DNA of 64,000 bases from Narthecium ossifragum (GCA_963920575.1 OY986969.1:6755076-6819075), one strand, 5' to 3'. Shown: positions 38,772-51,110, counted from the stretch's first letter. Made by a program: numbers and translations. Notes: generated from the letters alone by a model not told the origin.

Positions 38772-39328
38772 ATGCTTTATCATGACGGTACAAAAATGAA
38801 TCCTCAACCCGTCGAAAGCTCAACCGGTTCATCAGATGAGGAGGATATGAATCCTCTATCCTTGGACACCTCATCAGCGTCATCGGATGAGGAGGATATG
38901 CTGATTTATCTTGCTCTAGCAAGTTCTTCGCGGCAAAGAACCCCCGTTCCTTGCCGCACTAGGCCTTTCACTGGACATCAACTAGTCGAAGATATATTGA
39001 CAGGCCATGAGGGTAGATGTCAAGAATGGTTTAGAGTGTCAAAATCGGTGTTTGAGGGCTTATGTCGTGCATTGGCGGATAGGGGTTTAATTGTTGACAC
39101 ACCGCGCACATTACGATGAGACAACAAGTTGCAATTTTTCTTCACGGGATTGGACATGGAGTATCCGACAGAGTGTTAGCTGATATATTTTAGCATTCTG
39201 GAGAAACAATAATCCATTATTTTAATCATGTGCTAAAGGGTATCGTCGAATTGAAACATGTTTACATGGAACTCCTTGATGAAAATGTCGCCATCGACCC
39301 CATATTCGAAGGGAACTCCTCTTGGGGC

Positions 39329-40759
39329 TGATCGCTCACAAACGTCGTCGTTAAAACGTATGCAAAATGCAATTTAGAAATTTATAAACCTTTCTTTCAA
39401 CACTAGATTAATAAGATAGAATAATGGTGAAATACGGGGTCGATCCTCAGGGAAAACTTTGAGTAACAAGAAAATCAGAATTAACTCTCAACACTATAAT
39501 CCTAAAGCAAAGAAGAATTGATTTGGGGTTTTGGAAATTGATTAATTAAAACTAATTAAGAAAGCGATTAATGAAATGGAAATAGATCGATGAGAGAAAA
39601 CCTAGGGATTACTCAATCCACTTTAGTTTCACTTCCCGTATTCTCTAGTTATCATCTTGTTTCTTATTTCGACATTATGGATTCATAGCTTCTTAAGCTT
39701 ACATGAATCCCTAAAATAATGCAATTGTTTCCCTAAGGCATAACCTATCCAAACTTAACATAGATTGTCTTTGAACTTAATCTGAGTACAACCTATCTTC
39801 ATCTAGCATAGAGTATCTCAAAGGCATCCACAAAAGCAACATGAAAACCATCCTACGAATCTCTACCATCAAGCACAGCAATCAAGTAGGTCTGAATGTA
39901 CGTCGAGGAACTCTGTTCCCTCAACTCTTTATAAAAAAATAACCATATTCATAGGATCATGTCTTTGAAAAGATAACAAGAATCAAACTAGAAAATACAA
40001 AGAAGCTACACTAAAGCTTCATGAGATCCCTAAGTAGAGAGTTTAGCCACTCATCTTTTGGATGAAATCCATGTATTCGATGAAGAAGGTTAGGGATCCA
40101 CGTCGCATCTCCGTCTTCTTCTCCAATTTGAGTTCCTCTGTTTCTCTCTATGGGGGCCTCCGGTTTTCCAGCCACAAAGCCCTTTTTATATCTTAATTCC
40201 CGGATTAGGGTTTAGGGTTAAGTTAGACCTCAAGTACAACTCGGAATTCCTGGTTCAACCCTGACAGCTTCTTCCAATCGCGACTAGGCTCAACCGGTCC
40301 GGAATTAGAGAATGAGTCCAACACAAAAAATGTAGATTTGGAAGTCTTTTGTCCTCTCCCGAAGAGTTTGCAATATTTGGACTTATCTAGAAGATTTGGC
40401 GAATATTCTCCAGGGTGTCGACGGACCAGTCTTCTAGCAGCTAAATATCTTCATCTTCTTCAAATCTGCTATCACACCATCAGGAATCTCTGAAAGTGTC
40501 CAACATGAAAGATGTACTTCTTGATGTCTACTAGATGTCACCCAAATTTCAGAATATTTGGACATAAGAAGAATATCTGGTGAATATTGTGCTAACAATC
40601 GACAGAGCAGTGTATTTCAGCATATTAACCGAATTTCTTGCATTTCTTCTCAAAACATGATTAAACCTGAAATCAACTAACAAGCTATCAAATACAAACA
40701 CTCTCGGGCTAACAAATGTAAATTATGGGGTTTAAGTATGAATATTTAGTGACTCATCA
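39329..40759 (-). repeat. Athila 3' LTR
   Basis: 1431 bp, TG..CA. A minus-strand TATA box TATAAAAAGG lies at 40191-40200. The inner edge abuts a polypurine tract (minus strand GTTGGGGGGTG, 40760-40770). Confidence 0.93.
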
Positions 40760-40770
40760 CACCCCCCAAC
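40760..40770 (-). other. Athila polypurine tract
   Basis: Plus strand CACCCCCCAAC directly next to the 3' LTR; on the element's strand this is the G-run that primes plus-strand DNA synthesis. Confidence 0.85.
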
Positions 40771-41631
40771 TTACACTTTGCTAGTCCTCGAGCAAAGAAA
40801 ATATAAAAAGAAAGCAATAAATCTAACTAGCCACTTTCGTAGGTCTCATGATTGCACTTAGCATGTGCAACAAGCCTTTAAACCCCTGGGTTACCCCAGT
40901 GGAGGAGTTATAGTCTCCTGAGGATTTTAAGCGATGACACCCACAAACATCTATACAATCCCTTGAATATATCACTAGAAATCAATCACAATATTCCTCA
41001 ACTCTAATGCATGAAATAGAAATAATATCCATAAATATACCCTTCAACTCATAGTCACATAAAAACATAGTAAATCAAAACATGTCATAACATATTTCCA
41101 ACACTTCAACATATTTAATCATGATTAAAAACAACTTTAACACTCCTGTGTGTGATTGGGGTTGCACATGCTTCAGAGCGTCAATTATATCTAAACACTT
41201 CAACTATTCAAGATCACAATCCTATCCAAACACATATTTTCCACTTATCACATAGCAATATCTGTTTTTTTTTCTTTTTTTTTCATAATTTTTTCTCAAC
41301 TATCAGACACTTTGCCTTTTTACGCGAGCACTCTCCGCTTCTGGAGGCGCAGAGACCCGGTTACTTAGCAAAACACTTAATAGTTTTGTTTAGGCACAGC
41401 TTTATCAAGCTCCAGAACTTTTTCTTAGGAAATTCAACCGTTTTACGCGAACACCACGCTGGCTAGGCACACTGCCCGGTTACTAAGTTGAAGATCTTTT
41501 TTTTTCGCATACTCAGATAATTGCATGTGTTCATGTATTTTCTGTGTCATGACATAAAATTATAAATCTCTCCTAATATCATGCTTAGAATCTAATATCA
41601 ACCCCTTAACATGTGGAAGTGAACATGTGCA
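40771..41631. other. Athila 3' untranslated region
   Basis: No recognisable gene. Two related 'TTTTACGCGAxCAC...CCGGTTACT' segments at about 41318-41368 and 41441-41485. Confidence 0.55.
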
Positions 41632-42123
41632 TTAGGATATTATCCTTAAATCATAATCAGTAGACATCGGCGTCAATGGACAGTCAGGATCATCCGATGC
41701 ATACGGTGAATCATGAGGTGTGAGAAGATCAGGATCAATGAGGGAACGTGGCGGTACGATGAGTTTTGAACCGCCAGGACTTTCGAAGGAGACCCAGGGA
41801 TCGTCCAGGTTTGGAGCATGCTGAATATCATAAACAATACGGGCAAACAGCTCTGCTGAAGGTAACGGCCCATAGAACTCAAAACCATTAGGATAGGCGT
41901 CAGAGGCATCACCAGGGGCATCGTCTTCAGAATGAACTCGAGGCAGAAAGCATAAGACTGTGGGTGGCGATGGTGGTGGTGAAGAATCGGCAGTGCTCAT
42001 CGAGTCCTCATTGGAGGAGAACCACGACGCTTGTGATAGTGGAGATCCAGGTGCGAAGTCGGACATTGGAGAGTGGGGCGGACTATCATTAGAATAGTAG
42101 GAGGATTGGCTCGATCGAGACAT
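41632..42123 (-). CDS. Small accessory ORF of the Athila element, function unknown
   Basis: 163 codons from a true ATG (MSRSSQSSYYSND). The N-terminal half is Ser/Pro-rich ('SPPHSPMSDFAPGSPLSQ'), the whole is acidic, and 'GFEFYGPLPSAELFARIVYDIQ' is the only region that looks folded. It sits where Athila elements often carry an extra (env-like) ORF between integrase and 3' LTR, but I see no signal peptide or membrane segment. A TATA-like TATTTAAAT (minus strand, about 42283-42291) lies about 160 bp upstream. No family recognised. The frame is open while gag-pol is broken. Confidence 0.5.
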   Translation of the reverse strand: MSRSSQSSYYSNDSPPHSPMSDFAPGSPLSQASWFSSNEDSMSTADSSPPPSPPTVLCFLPRVHSEDDAPGDASDAYPNGFEFYGPLPSAELFARIVYDIQHAPNLDDPWVSFESPGGSKLIVPPRSLIDPDLLTPHDSPYASDDPDCPLTPMSTDYDLRIIS

Positions 42124-42385
42124 CTCAGAAATTAGTTCTCTGGCTGCGTGGTAGAAGACCAGAGAAGCGATCGACGATGGCGCAAAGGAATAACAGGGGA
42201 AGAACAGAGCAGGGACGTGACGATGGAAGGAGGTTGATGATTAAAGAAGAAAAGATGTGCTAGGAAGTCAGGAACAGACGGATTTAAATAGAGGAGAAAC
42301 TCCAATTTAAATTAAAGTACGAGATCAAGTAGGAGTAGGATTGAAATCCGAGTAGAGTTCCGCTCGAGCAGAAAAACAAGGTTGG

Positions 42386-42708
42386 CGGTCGATCCCACGG
42401 TCGACCGTGGGATAGGGTGATCATGAACTACTATAGCGACGGTCGACCGTGAGAGGGTATCGTAAGCCGACGGTCGATCGACCGTGAGATGCCAACATAC
42501 TCCGATGGTCGATCCGTGCATCGACCCTGAGAGGCTGTTTTCGTGACAGAGACGGACGGTCGATGTACCGGTCGATGCGGCGGTCGACCGTGACTGATAG
42601 GATAGGTATTGACGCGCCGACGGTCGATCGATCCAGCGACCGTGAGAGACTGTTTTTTCGACAGAGCCGGACGATCGATGCACCGGTCGCTGTGGCGGTC
42701 GACCGTGA
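42386..42708. repeat. GGTCGACC palindrome array 3 (Athila 3' region)
   Basis: Half-sites ACGGTCGA/TCGACCGT as pairs, with the linker 'GGCTGTTTTCGTGACAGAGACGG' type at about 42533 and 42648, the same linker as in arrays 1, 4 and 5. Confidence 0.9.
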
Positions 42709-42884
42709 TCAAGAAATTCGATTTGCTAAACAAAATCACAAAAAATCATAGAAAAATCGGAAAAATCATGGAAAAATCCTAAAAATCAAAGAAAATTTTT
42801 CAAAGCTAAGGAAGACTCAAAAAACTGGGTTGCCTCCCAGGAAGCGCGTAATTTTACGTCTTTCGCTCGACGTCCATAAAAGGA

Positions 42885-44678
42885 TCACTTGAAGCATGGA
42901 TCCATCAGCTCGACGGACTCAATAACCTCACCATGAACGATGTCCTCCACATAATGTTTTAATATGTGCCCATTAACAGTGAAAATCTCATTCGTGTGTG
43001 GATTGTGGATTTCTACTGCACCATGCGTGAATACGTTATTTATGATAAAAGGCCCGGACCATCTAGACCGTAATTTACCAGGGAAAAGGCGCAATTTGGC
43101 ATTGAAAAGCCACACTTTTTGCCCAACAACAAAAGTCATTCTCGAAATGTGTTTATCATGAAAAGCTTTTGTTTTGTCTTTATAGATTTTGGAATTCAAG
43201 TATGCCTCATTGCGGATTTCCTCAAGCTCACATAAACTAAGCTTCCTATGTGTTGTGGCGGCATTGATATCAGTATTAAGCTTTTTAATGGCCCACATAG
43301 CCCGATGCTCTAATTCAACAAGTAAATGACAAGGCTTACCAAAAACTAATCGATATGGGGACATACCAATAGGCGTTTTATAAGCAGTCCTGTAAGCCCA
43401 CAGTGCATCGTCTACCCTTATGGCCCAATCTGTGCGGTCAATGCAAACGGTTTTATCTAAAATGCGCTTTATTTCCCTATTAGAAAGTTCTACTTGGCCA
43501 CTGGTCTGAGGATGATAAGGGGTGGTGACCTTATGAGTAATAGAATACTTTCTAAGAAGGGAAGCGAAATGTTGATTATTGAAATGAGAACCACCATCAC
43601 TAATAATCGCACGAGGACAACCAAATCGAGAAAAAATATTACTTTGAAAAAATTTAACCACAACTTTATGATCATTCGACTTGGTTGCTATAGCTTCTAC
43701 CCATTTAGACACGTAGTCAACAGCTACAAGGATATACTGAAAACCAAAGGAAGGTGGAAACGGACCTATGAAATCAATGCCCCAAATGTCAAAAATATCG
43801 GCAACTAAGATCGGAGTTTGAGGCATCTCATTCCTACGAGAGATATTTCCAGTCTTTTGACACCGCACACAGGATTGGCAAAAATTATGAGCATCCTTAA
43901 AAATCGTAGGCCAATAGAATCCACTCTGTAAAACTTTTGCAGCAGTTTTCTTTCCTGAGAAATGACCACCACATGCATGTGTATGACAGAAAGTGAGAAT
44001 ATCATGAACTTCAGACTCGGGCACACACCTACGGATAACTTGGTCAGAGCAGTGCTTAAATAACTCAGGGTCTTCCCATATATAATATTTAATCTGAGAA
44101 AAGAATCTATCTGTAGTATTTTTAGACCAAGAGTCAGGAAGCTTGCCGGAAACAAGATAGTTAACTATATGTGCATACCAGGGCAACGAAAGACGGGTCA
44201 CTCGAAAGAGATGTTCATCGGGAAAGGCCGTGTCAACAGGAGTGTCATCAAGAATATGTTCTAACGGTAGGCGAGACAAGTGATCAGCAACTACATTTTC
44301 TGAACCCTTCTTATCCCTAATCTCTAGATCAAATTCTTGTAAAAGCAAGATCCAGCGAATCAGTCTAGGTTTGGCATCCTTTTTAGCTAAAAGATATCGC
44401 AGAGCTGCATGATCTGTATAGATAAGGATGTTCGAACCTAGGAGGTAGGACCGGAACTTTTCCAATGCAAATATTACTGCTAATAATTCCTTCTCAGTAG
44501 TCGTATAATTTAATTGAGATTCAGAGAGGGTCTTACTAGCATAATAAATCACATGCAAAATTTTATTTACTCGCTGTCCTAACACAACTCCTATAGCCGA
44601 ATCAGAGGCATCACACATTAGCTCAAAAGGTAGGGAATAATCAGGTGACTGAACGATAGGTGCGGTAGCTAGTAAATC
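42885..44678 (-). pseudogene. Athila pol: RNase H and integrase domains
   Basis: Frame open from 44678 to the stop at 42885. RNase H: '[14 protein letters not shown]', '[21 protein letters not shown]', 'IYTDHAAL'. Integrase: zinc finger '[14 protein letters not shown]...CQSCVRCQ' (H-H-C-C), then the DDE core with D in 'WGIDFIGPF', D in 'IISDGGSHF' and E in '[11 protein letters not shown]'. The C-terminal part has '[25 protein letters not shown]', characteristic of Athila/Tat lineages. No chromodomain is seen. The region itself is uninterrupted, but a TGA at 44679-44681 separates it from the RT connection. Confidence 0.9.
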
Positions 44679-45870
44679 TCAAATAGTCTTGAAAGCAGTC
44701 AAACACGCATCATTGAAGACAAAAGGGACATCCTTTGCTAGTAATTCACATAAGGGTCGAGAAATTTTAGAAAAATCTTTGATGAAGCGGCGGTAGAATC
44801 CAGCATGACCCAGAAAAGAGCGGATTTGACGCACAGAAGTCGGTGGGGGTAATTTAGAAATCAACTCAACTTTAGCCCTATCGACCTCTATACCACGTTT
44901 TGAAACAATGTGCCCTAACACGATTCCATCTTGAACCATGAAGTGACTCTTTTCCCAACTAAGGACAAGATTAGTCTAAATGCATCGATCAAGAACTTTG
45001 GAGAGATTGTCTAAACAAGATTCAAATGAATTTCCAAACACCGAAAAATCATCCATAAAGACTTCGAGAAATTTATCAATCATGTCAGAGAAGATGGCCA
45101 TCATACACCTTTGAAATGTCGCAGGTGCATTACAAAGACCAAAAGGCATCCTACGATAAGCAAAAGTACCGAAAGGGCAAGTAAAAGTAGTGTTCTCTTG
45201 ATCTTGAGGATCAACTGCCACTTGGTTATACCCTGAATATTCATCTAGAAAACAATAATAGCTTTGGTCGGAAAGTCTTTCTAAGATTTGATCAATGAAA
45301 GGAAGAGGGAAGTGATCTTTTCTAGTCAAAGCATTAAGTTTCCTATAATCAATACAAACACGCCATCCTGTAGTTTGGCGCATCAGGATTTGCTCTCCTT
45401 TATCATTTTCTACTACGGTTAGACCAGATTTCTTAGGTACTACCTGCGTAGGGCTGACCCACTGGCTATCAGAAATTGGATATATAATACCCGCATCCAA
45501 CAGTTTCACCACTTCTTTCTTCACTACCTCTTTCATATTCGGATTTAGACGGCGTTGCATTTCCCTAACAGTTTTAGACTCATCCTCTAAGTGAATCTTA
45601 TGCATACAAATCGAGGGATCAATACCTTTCAAATCAGCGACTGTCCAACCTATAGCTTTCCTATGATCCTTAAGAACATTAATAAGTTGACTCTCCCGAT
45701 CAGAAGATAAGGATGAAGAAATGATAATGGAAAGAGTAGAGTTTAATCCAAGGAAAACATATTTTAGAGTTTTAGGTAGTGATTTAAGTTCAAGTTCAGG
45801 TGGTGACTCCAGTGAGGTAGGAGTAGGAGTTGATGCGAGTGATGGAAGGGGTTCAACAACCCAAGAGGTC
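44679..45870 (-). pseudogene. Athila pol: reverse transcriptase with in-frame stops
   Basis: Frame runs from about 45870 through 'LKDHRKAIGWTVADLKGIDP'; RT core 'GWRVCIDYRKLNALTRKDHFPLPFIDQ', 'FGLCNAPATFQRCM' and the catalytic 'FMDDFSVFG' (YxDD-type). TAG at 44976-44978 and TGA at 44679-44681 interrupt it; between them lies the 'RSFLGHAGFYRRFIKDFSKI' connection typical of gypsy RT. Relative to the protease the frame is shifted, with the change falling near 45860-45885. Confidence 0.9.
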
Positions 45871-46981
45871 GATCGGTCGGTCCAGAATCCATTTGTGTTC
45901 TACTATCATCTTTCGATTGTGCAATTTCTAAATTAACATCATCATCACTGTCAGAGTCATAATCATGCAGACCACCGGATAATTTATCAAAAATCATGGC
46001 ATGTGATCTATCATCAATACATTCAGTCAAAATGTCAACATTAAAGTATTCATCATCTTCAGGCTCAGGCAAGCATGCAGTTTTAAAAATATTCAATTTA
46101 ACATGCATGTGACCAAAAGAAACATATATCACACCAGTTCTACAGTTTATGCATGCATTAGCTGTGGCAAAAAAGGGACGTCCTAGGATAATAGGTACAG
46201 TCTTTTTGCAGTGGATAGCAGGTTCCATGTCTAAGACAACAAAGTCCACAGGAAAGAAGAAATTATCCACCTTGACTAAAACATCTTCTAAGATACCCCC
46301 AGGTGTCTTAATGGACCTATCAACTAATTGCAAAATCACAGATGTCTGTTTAAGTTCTCCCATCCCAAATTCTTTATAAAGGTAATAGGGCATAAGGTTC
46401 ACACTGGCACCTAAATCAAGAAGGGCACCATCAATATGATAGTCTCCTATATAACAAGGTATGGTAGGGGTACCATGATCTTTTAGTTTGGGAGGTGTAT
46501 CATGTTTCAAAATTGAACTAACCTGTTCAGTGAGGAAGATCTTTTTAGACACTTTGGATTTAGCCTGGCGTTTATGGGTGCACAGATCCTTAAGAAATTT
46601 GGCATAGGACGGAATCTGTCTAATGGCATCAAGCAGAGGAATGTTGATGTTGACTTGCTTAAAGGTTTCAAGGATTTCTTCGGCAGTTTTTCGGGCTTTT
46701 ATGGTTGAAGAAGGATCCTTAAGAGCTGCTGGGAAAGGAACTTTAGGGATATATTTATCTGGATCAGGCTCTCTAGAATCAGATGTGTCAATATTAGATG
46801 AAAAAGGAGAATCATCTCGGGCTGGACGCTTGGTTGTCGGATCGGGTGTTTGATCATCCAGATTGACAGGTTCACCTATTTGGTTATCGACTGTCTTGCC
46901 ACTTCTGAGGGTCACCACGACTTTGGCACTCTCAAAGTTTTGGCTTTCTACATAGTGCTGGCCTCTGGAGTTTGTCACAGG
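45764..46981 (-). pseudogene. Athila protease region
   Basis: Same frame as gag but after the stop at 46982-46984; no ATG at its start. 'VVVTLRSGK' and 'PFPAALK' are linker motifs seen in Athila-type polyproteins. The aspartic protease has 'ALLDLGASVNLMPYYLY' (D-x-G-A/S core) and 'ILGRPFFATANACIN'. The last 35 residues are out-of-frame sequence caused by the frameshift near 45880. Confidence 0.85.
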
Positions 46982-48514
46982 TTAACTGGGCAAGTGACCT
47001 TCCTCTCTCTTCGACATAGTGTTAGACAGGTGTCCTAGTTGTGTTTCTATTTTAGATATGGCTTGGGAATGGGAATTAACATCGTTCCTTATCAGAGTCA
47101 TTTCATTCTTAAGCTCAGTTTTCATGCTTGTAAGTGCACTGATGATGGTGTTCAAAGCCGGGTCAGAGGATGATTGTGAAAGTATTTGAGGTGCAGTTTG
47201 TTGATATGTAGCAGAGTACCCTGGGTTGGAATTTACAGAAGGTCTAGATGGGTACCGATTTATCGGAGCACTGGAAGAACTACTCTGTCCTTGGAAGGTA
47301 CTCGACTGTTGGGGTGGTCTCCAGCTAAAGTTGGGATGGTTTCGCCAACCTGGATTATACGTATTTGAATACGGATTATTTTCAGGTTTAGTAAAATCAT
47401 ACGCCGCGTTTGCTTGCTCCTGAACGAATTCAGGAAACGATGGAGCCAGTCGACAATCAGTAATGTGATGTTCAAGACTAGAGCATAGTGCACATGTTTG
47501 AGGTTGATCCTGAAATGGTGGAGGTGTAGGTGATTGACTCACTTCCAATTTATCGAACCTTTTGTTAAGGAGGGCTATTTGGGCAGTAATGGCCTCTAAT
47601 CCCGAAAGTTCAAAGGTTCCCTTAGTTGTAGGCCGACTTTTAGGGGTTGTGTATTGTTGTTGGGAATCAATGGAAATTTGTTCATCGAGGTTCCAAAGCT
47701 CATCATCATCCTTATCTAAAGGAATACCCCCACAACAAGCTTCAACCCTAGTTTTACATCTTTCATTATGGCCTCTATAAAACTTATGAGTTAATTCCCA
47801 TTTATCAATATCATGATGAGGACATTTTCGTAAAAGGTCTTTAAATCTATCCCAGGCATCATGAAAAGACTCATCGTCATATTGAACAAAGGTAAGGATT
47901 TCAGTCCGAAATTTCTCAGTTTTAATTATGGGGAAGAATTTCCTTAAAAACGCTTCTTGGAGTTGGTCCCAAGTTGTGATTGAGCGTGGAGGTAAACATT
48001 GAAGCCAGTGTTTAGCTTTATCTTTCAACGAGAAGGGGAAGAGTTTTAACTTAAAGGCATCATCATTAAAATTTTCCATTTTCAGTGTAGCGATGGTATC
48101 GATAAAATTGTGAATGTGGTCATATGGGTCCTCATTATTTAAACCATGAAAGTGGGGTAACATTTGAATCGTTTGGGGTCTAATCTCATAGTGTGAGGCT
48201 GTGATTGCAGGAGGGTCAATGGAAGGGGTGTAAGTGTAGGCAGTGGGCAAGAAGTGATTTCTCAAAGGAATAGGTTGTACCCCACCATTATTATTATTAT
48301 TACCTCCCCTCTCAAGATTAGCATTAGGGTTGACGACATGTCCCTCTTTTTCAGCCATTGTGACAACGGTCTCGTGAATAGATTGCAAGTTACTCAAGGC
48401 CTCCTGATAATTACTCAAAGATTGTTGACCTAAGGCTCTAGCTTTTCGGAGTGTAGTCTCTAATTCTAGATCCAAAGGTTCCAGAGGGGTATTTAAGGAC
48501 CGCCTACCTTGCAT
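46982..48514 (-). CDS. Athila gag
   Basis: 510 codons from ATG (MQGRRSLNTP). Residues about 150-215 are the retrotransposon gag domain ('KDKAKHWLQCLPPRSITTWDQLQEAFLRKFFP'-type; the W-L-x-LP-x-S-I-x-T-W pattern is diagnostic). A single zinc knuckle-like 'CALCSSLEHHITDC' follows at about 345. The C-terminus has a possible coiled coil ('LKNEMTLIRNDVNSHSQAISKIETQLGHL'). Ends in TAA, after which the same frame continues into protease, so the stop probably truncates a former gag-pol frame. Confidence 0.85.
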   Translation of the reverse strand: MQGRRSLNTPLEPLDLELETTLRKARALGQQSLSNYQEALSNLQSIHETVVTMAEKEGHVVNPNANLERGGNNNNNGGVQPIPLRNHFLPTAYTYTPSIDPPAITASHYEIRPQTIQMLPHFHGLNNEDPYDHIHNFIDTIATLKMENFNDDAFKLKLFPFSLKDKAKHWLQCLPPRSITTWDQLQEAFLRKFFPIIKTEKFRTEILTFVQYDDESFHDAWDRFKDLLRKCPHHDIDKWELTHKFYRGHNERCKTRVEACCGGIPLDKDDDELWNLDEQISIDSQQQYTTPKSRPTTKGTFELSGLEAITAQIALLNKRFDKLEVSQSPTPPPFQDQPQTCALCSSLEHHITDCRLAPSFPEFVQEQANAAYDFTKPENNPYSNTYNPGWRNHPNFSWRPPQQSSTFQGQSSSSSAPINRYPSRPSVNSNPGYSATYQQTAPQILSQSSSDPALNTIISALTSMKTELKNEMTLIRNDVNSHSQAISKIETQLGHLSNTMSKREEGHLPS

Positions 48515-48632
48515 GCAAGATCACACCAAAAAGAGAAAAAGAAAACAGAATCTTCGAAGGAGAGGAGAAAATCCGAAAAACAAAGATTGAAAGGAAAGAA
48601 ATTTAAAATAATAAAACTAACCTGACTGCGCT

Positions 48633-48843
48633 CACGGTCGATCTCGCGGTCGACCGTGGATGGCTCGCGGTCGACCGTGGAATTAGGCAACCTTACTTGA
48701 AGACGCGGCGGTCGATCCTCGTATCGACCGTGGGAGGCTGTTTTTGTGACAGAGAGCCACGGTCGATATCGCGGTCGACCGTGGCTATGGCTATCGTAGA
48801 GGGCGACGGTCGATCCGGCGGTCGATGTCGCGGTCGACCGTCA
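48633..48843. repeat. GGTCGACC palindrome array 4 (Athila 5' leader, between PBS and gag)
   Basis: Includes 'CACGGTCGATATCGCGGTCGACCGTGG'-like pairs (split in shorter words: CACGGTCGATATCGCGG, GGTCGACCGTGG) and the linker 'GGCTGTTTTTGTGACAGAG' near 48736. Its translation reads 'TVDREIDRE' and similar, a frequent source of false ORFs. Confidence 0.9.
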
Positions 48844-49010
48844 ATCGTCTTCAACGTAGAATCGTTCCAGCGCTGCAAAAATTCCAGAAAATTGTCAGAA
48901 AAATCCTTAAAAAATGTAAAATAACGTAAATAAAAATAAAAATCAAACTACGCTCAGAAAAACAGTTAAGAGAATATTAAATTGATACTCCGTTGTAAAT
49001 CAAAAGATTT

Positions 49011-49028
49011 TCCCCGGCAACGGCGCCA
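49011..49028 (-). other. Athila primer-binding site, tRNA-Asp
   Basis: Minus strand TGGCGCCGTTGCCGGGGA, complementary to the 3' end of plant tRNA-Asp(GUC), 5 nt from the LTR. Confidence 0.88.
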
Positions 49029-50053
49029 AAAATTGATCGCTCACAAACGTCGTCGTTAAAACGTATGCAAAACGCAATTTAGAAATTTATAAACCTTTCT
49101 TTCAACACTAGATTAATAAGATAGAATAATGGGGAAATACGGGGTCGATCCTCAGGGAAAACTTTGACTAACAAGAAAATCAGAATTAACTCTCAACACT
49201 CTAATCCTAAAACAAAGAAGAATTGATTTGGGGTTTTGGAAATTGATTAATTAAAATTAATTAAGAAAGCGATTAATGAAATGGAAATAGATCGATGAGA
49301 GAAAACCTAGGGATTGCTCAATCCACTTTAGTTTCACTTCCCGTATTCTCTAGTTATCATCTTGTTTCTTATCTCGACATTATGGATTCATAGCTTCTTA
49401 AGCTTACATGAATCCCTAAAATAATGCAATTGTTTCCCTAAGGCATAACCTATCCAAACTTAGCATAGATTGTCTTTGAACTTAATCTGAGTACAACCTA
49501 TCTTCATCTAGCATAGAGTATCTCAAAGGCATCCACAAAAGCAACATGAAAACCATCCTACGAATCTCTACCATCAAGCACAGCAATCAAGTAGGTCTGA
49601 ATGTACGTCGAGGAACTCTGTTCCCTCAACTCTTTATAAAAAAATAACCATATTCATAGGATCATGTCTTTGAAAAGATAACAAGAATCAAACTAGAAAA
49701 TACAAAGAAGCTACACTAAAGCTTCATGAGATCCCTAAGTAGAGAGTTTAGCCACTCATCTTTTGGATGAGATCCATGTATTCGATGAAGAAGGTTAGGG
49801 ATCCACGTCGCATCTCCGTCTTCTTCTCCAATCTGAGTTCCTCTATTTCTCTCTATTGGGGCCTCCCGTTTTCCAGCCACAAAGCCCTTTTTATATCTTA
49901 ATTCCCGGATTAGGGTTTAGGGTTAAGTTAGACCTCAAGTACAACTCGGAATTCCTGGTTCAAGCCTGACAGCTTCTTCCAATCGCGACTGGGCTCAACC
50001 AGTCCGGAATTAGAGAATGAGTACAACACAAAAGATGTAGATTTGGAAGTCTT

Positions 50054-51108
50054 TGTTGATCCTAATCTTGTTTTGATGATGCCAATATACACTAAATGAT
50101 AAAATATATGTTTAATATTTATTACCCCTTTAATTGGAGATATTAATTTCAATATTCAAGTGAGTTTGTACTGACGGTCGATGCAAGGATCGACCGTGGG
50201 AATGGGACGGTCGATCCATGGATCGACCGTGATGAATGGTTCATACATGGCTACATGCGTATTGACGCGACGATCGATCGGTGCATCGACCGTCGGAAGC
50301 GATTTTCTTGACAGAAGCTCACGGACGATGCGACGGTCGATGTGGCGGTCGACCGTGGCGCATATATGAAGAAAAGTCAAGGAGCGACGGTCGATCGGAG
50401 CATGGACCCTGGGAAGCGACCTTCTCAACAGAGGCTCACGGACGATGTAACGGTCGATGTCACGGTCGACCGTGAGAGCGACGGACGATGGGTGGATCGA
50501 CCGTCGAGCAAAAAGGCTGAGTTTTTTATACGTGACGGACGATGGACGGATCGACCGCCAGCAGCACGCAGAGTAAAAAACTAGCCGTTGGAGAGTTGCA
50601 GGGAGCCGTTGGGGCTCATTGTTGAGCTGGTTGAAGCCCATGTATAAGTAGCCTCTTCATGTAAACTTGCCACAACTTTAATCACTATTATTGAGATCAT
50701 TTGAGCAAGTTCTAGGAAAGATTTCTACTTATTCTCCTTGAGCTAAAACCTTTGTAAACCTTCTTCAAGTGTGAAGAAGTATCTTGAGAGTTGTTCAAAC
50801 AGCAAGTGGCTGTGATTGTAAGGTCACCAAGCACCAGGAAGCTTGGAGGAAAAGCTTGTAAGGGATTTGCAAGTAGTGGAACCTCAAGGGGAGCCTTGAG
50901 AGAAGTGGACGTAGACCAAGAGTTGGGTCGAACCACTATAAATCGGTGTCATCTCCCTTACCCTTCTTTCAGTTAATGCTTGCATGCTATTATAGTTAAG
51001 TTTCATTTTGTTTACAAACATTCTAGCTGTTAGATCCCTTTCTATCTGAATTTTCCATTAATCTAGTTTTTCGAAAAGAGTCCAATTCACCCCCCTCTTG
51101 GACCATCA
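50054..51108 (+). repeat. SIRE 5' LTR
   Basis: 1055 bp, TG..CA. TATA-like TGTATAAGTAG at about 50641. A palindrome array fills its first half. Confidence 0.93.
50173..50560. repeat. GGTCGACC palindrome array 5 (SIRE 5' LTR)
   Basis: Includes a perfect 24-bp palindrome at 50207-50230 (arms ACGGTCGATCCA) and two larger units of about 115 bp, each with 'TTGACAGA', 'GCTCACGGACGATG' and a closing GGTCGACCGTG. Confidence 0.92.
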
Positions 51109-51110
51109 AT

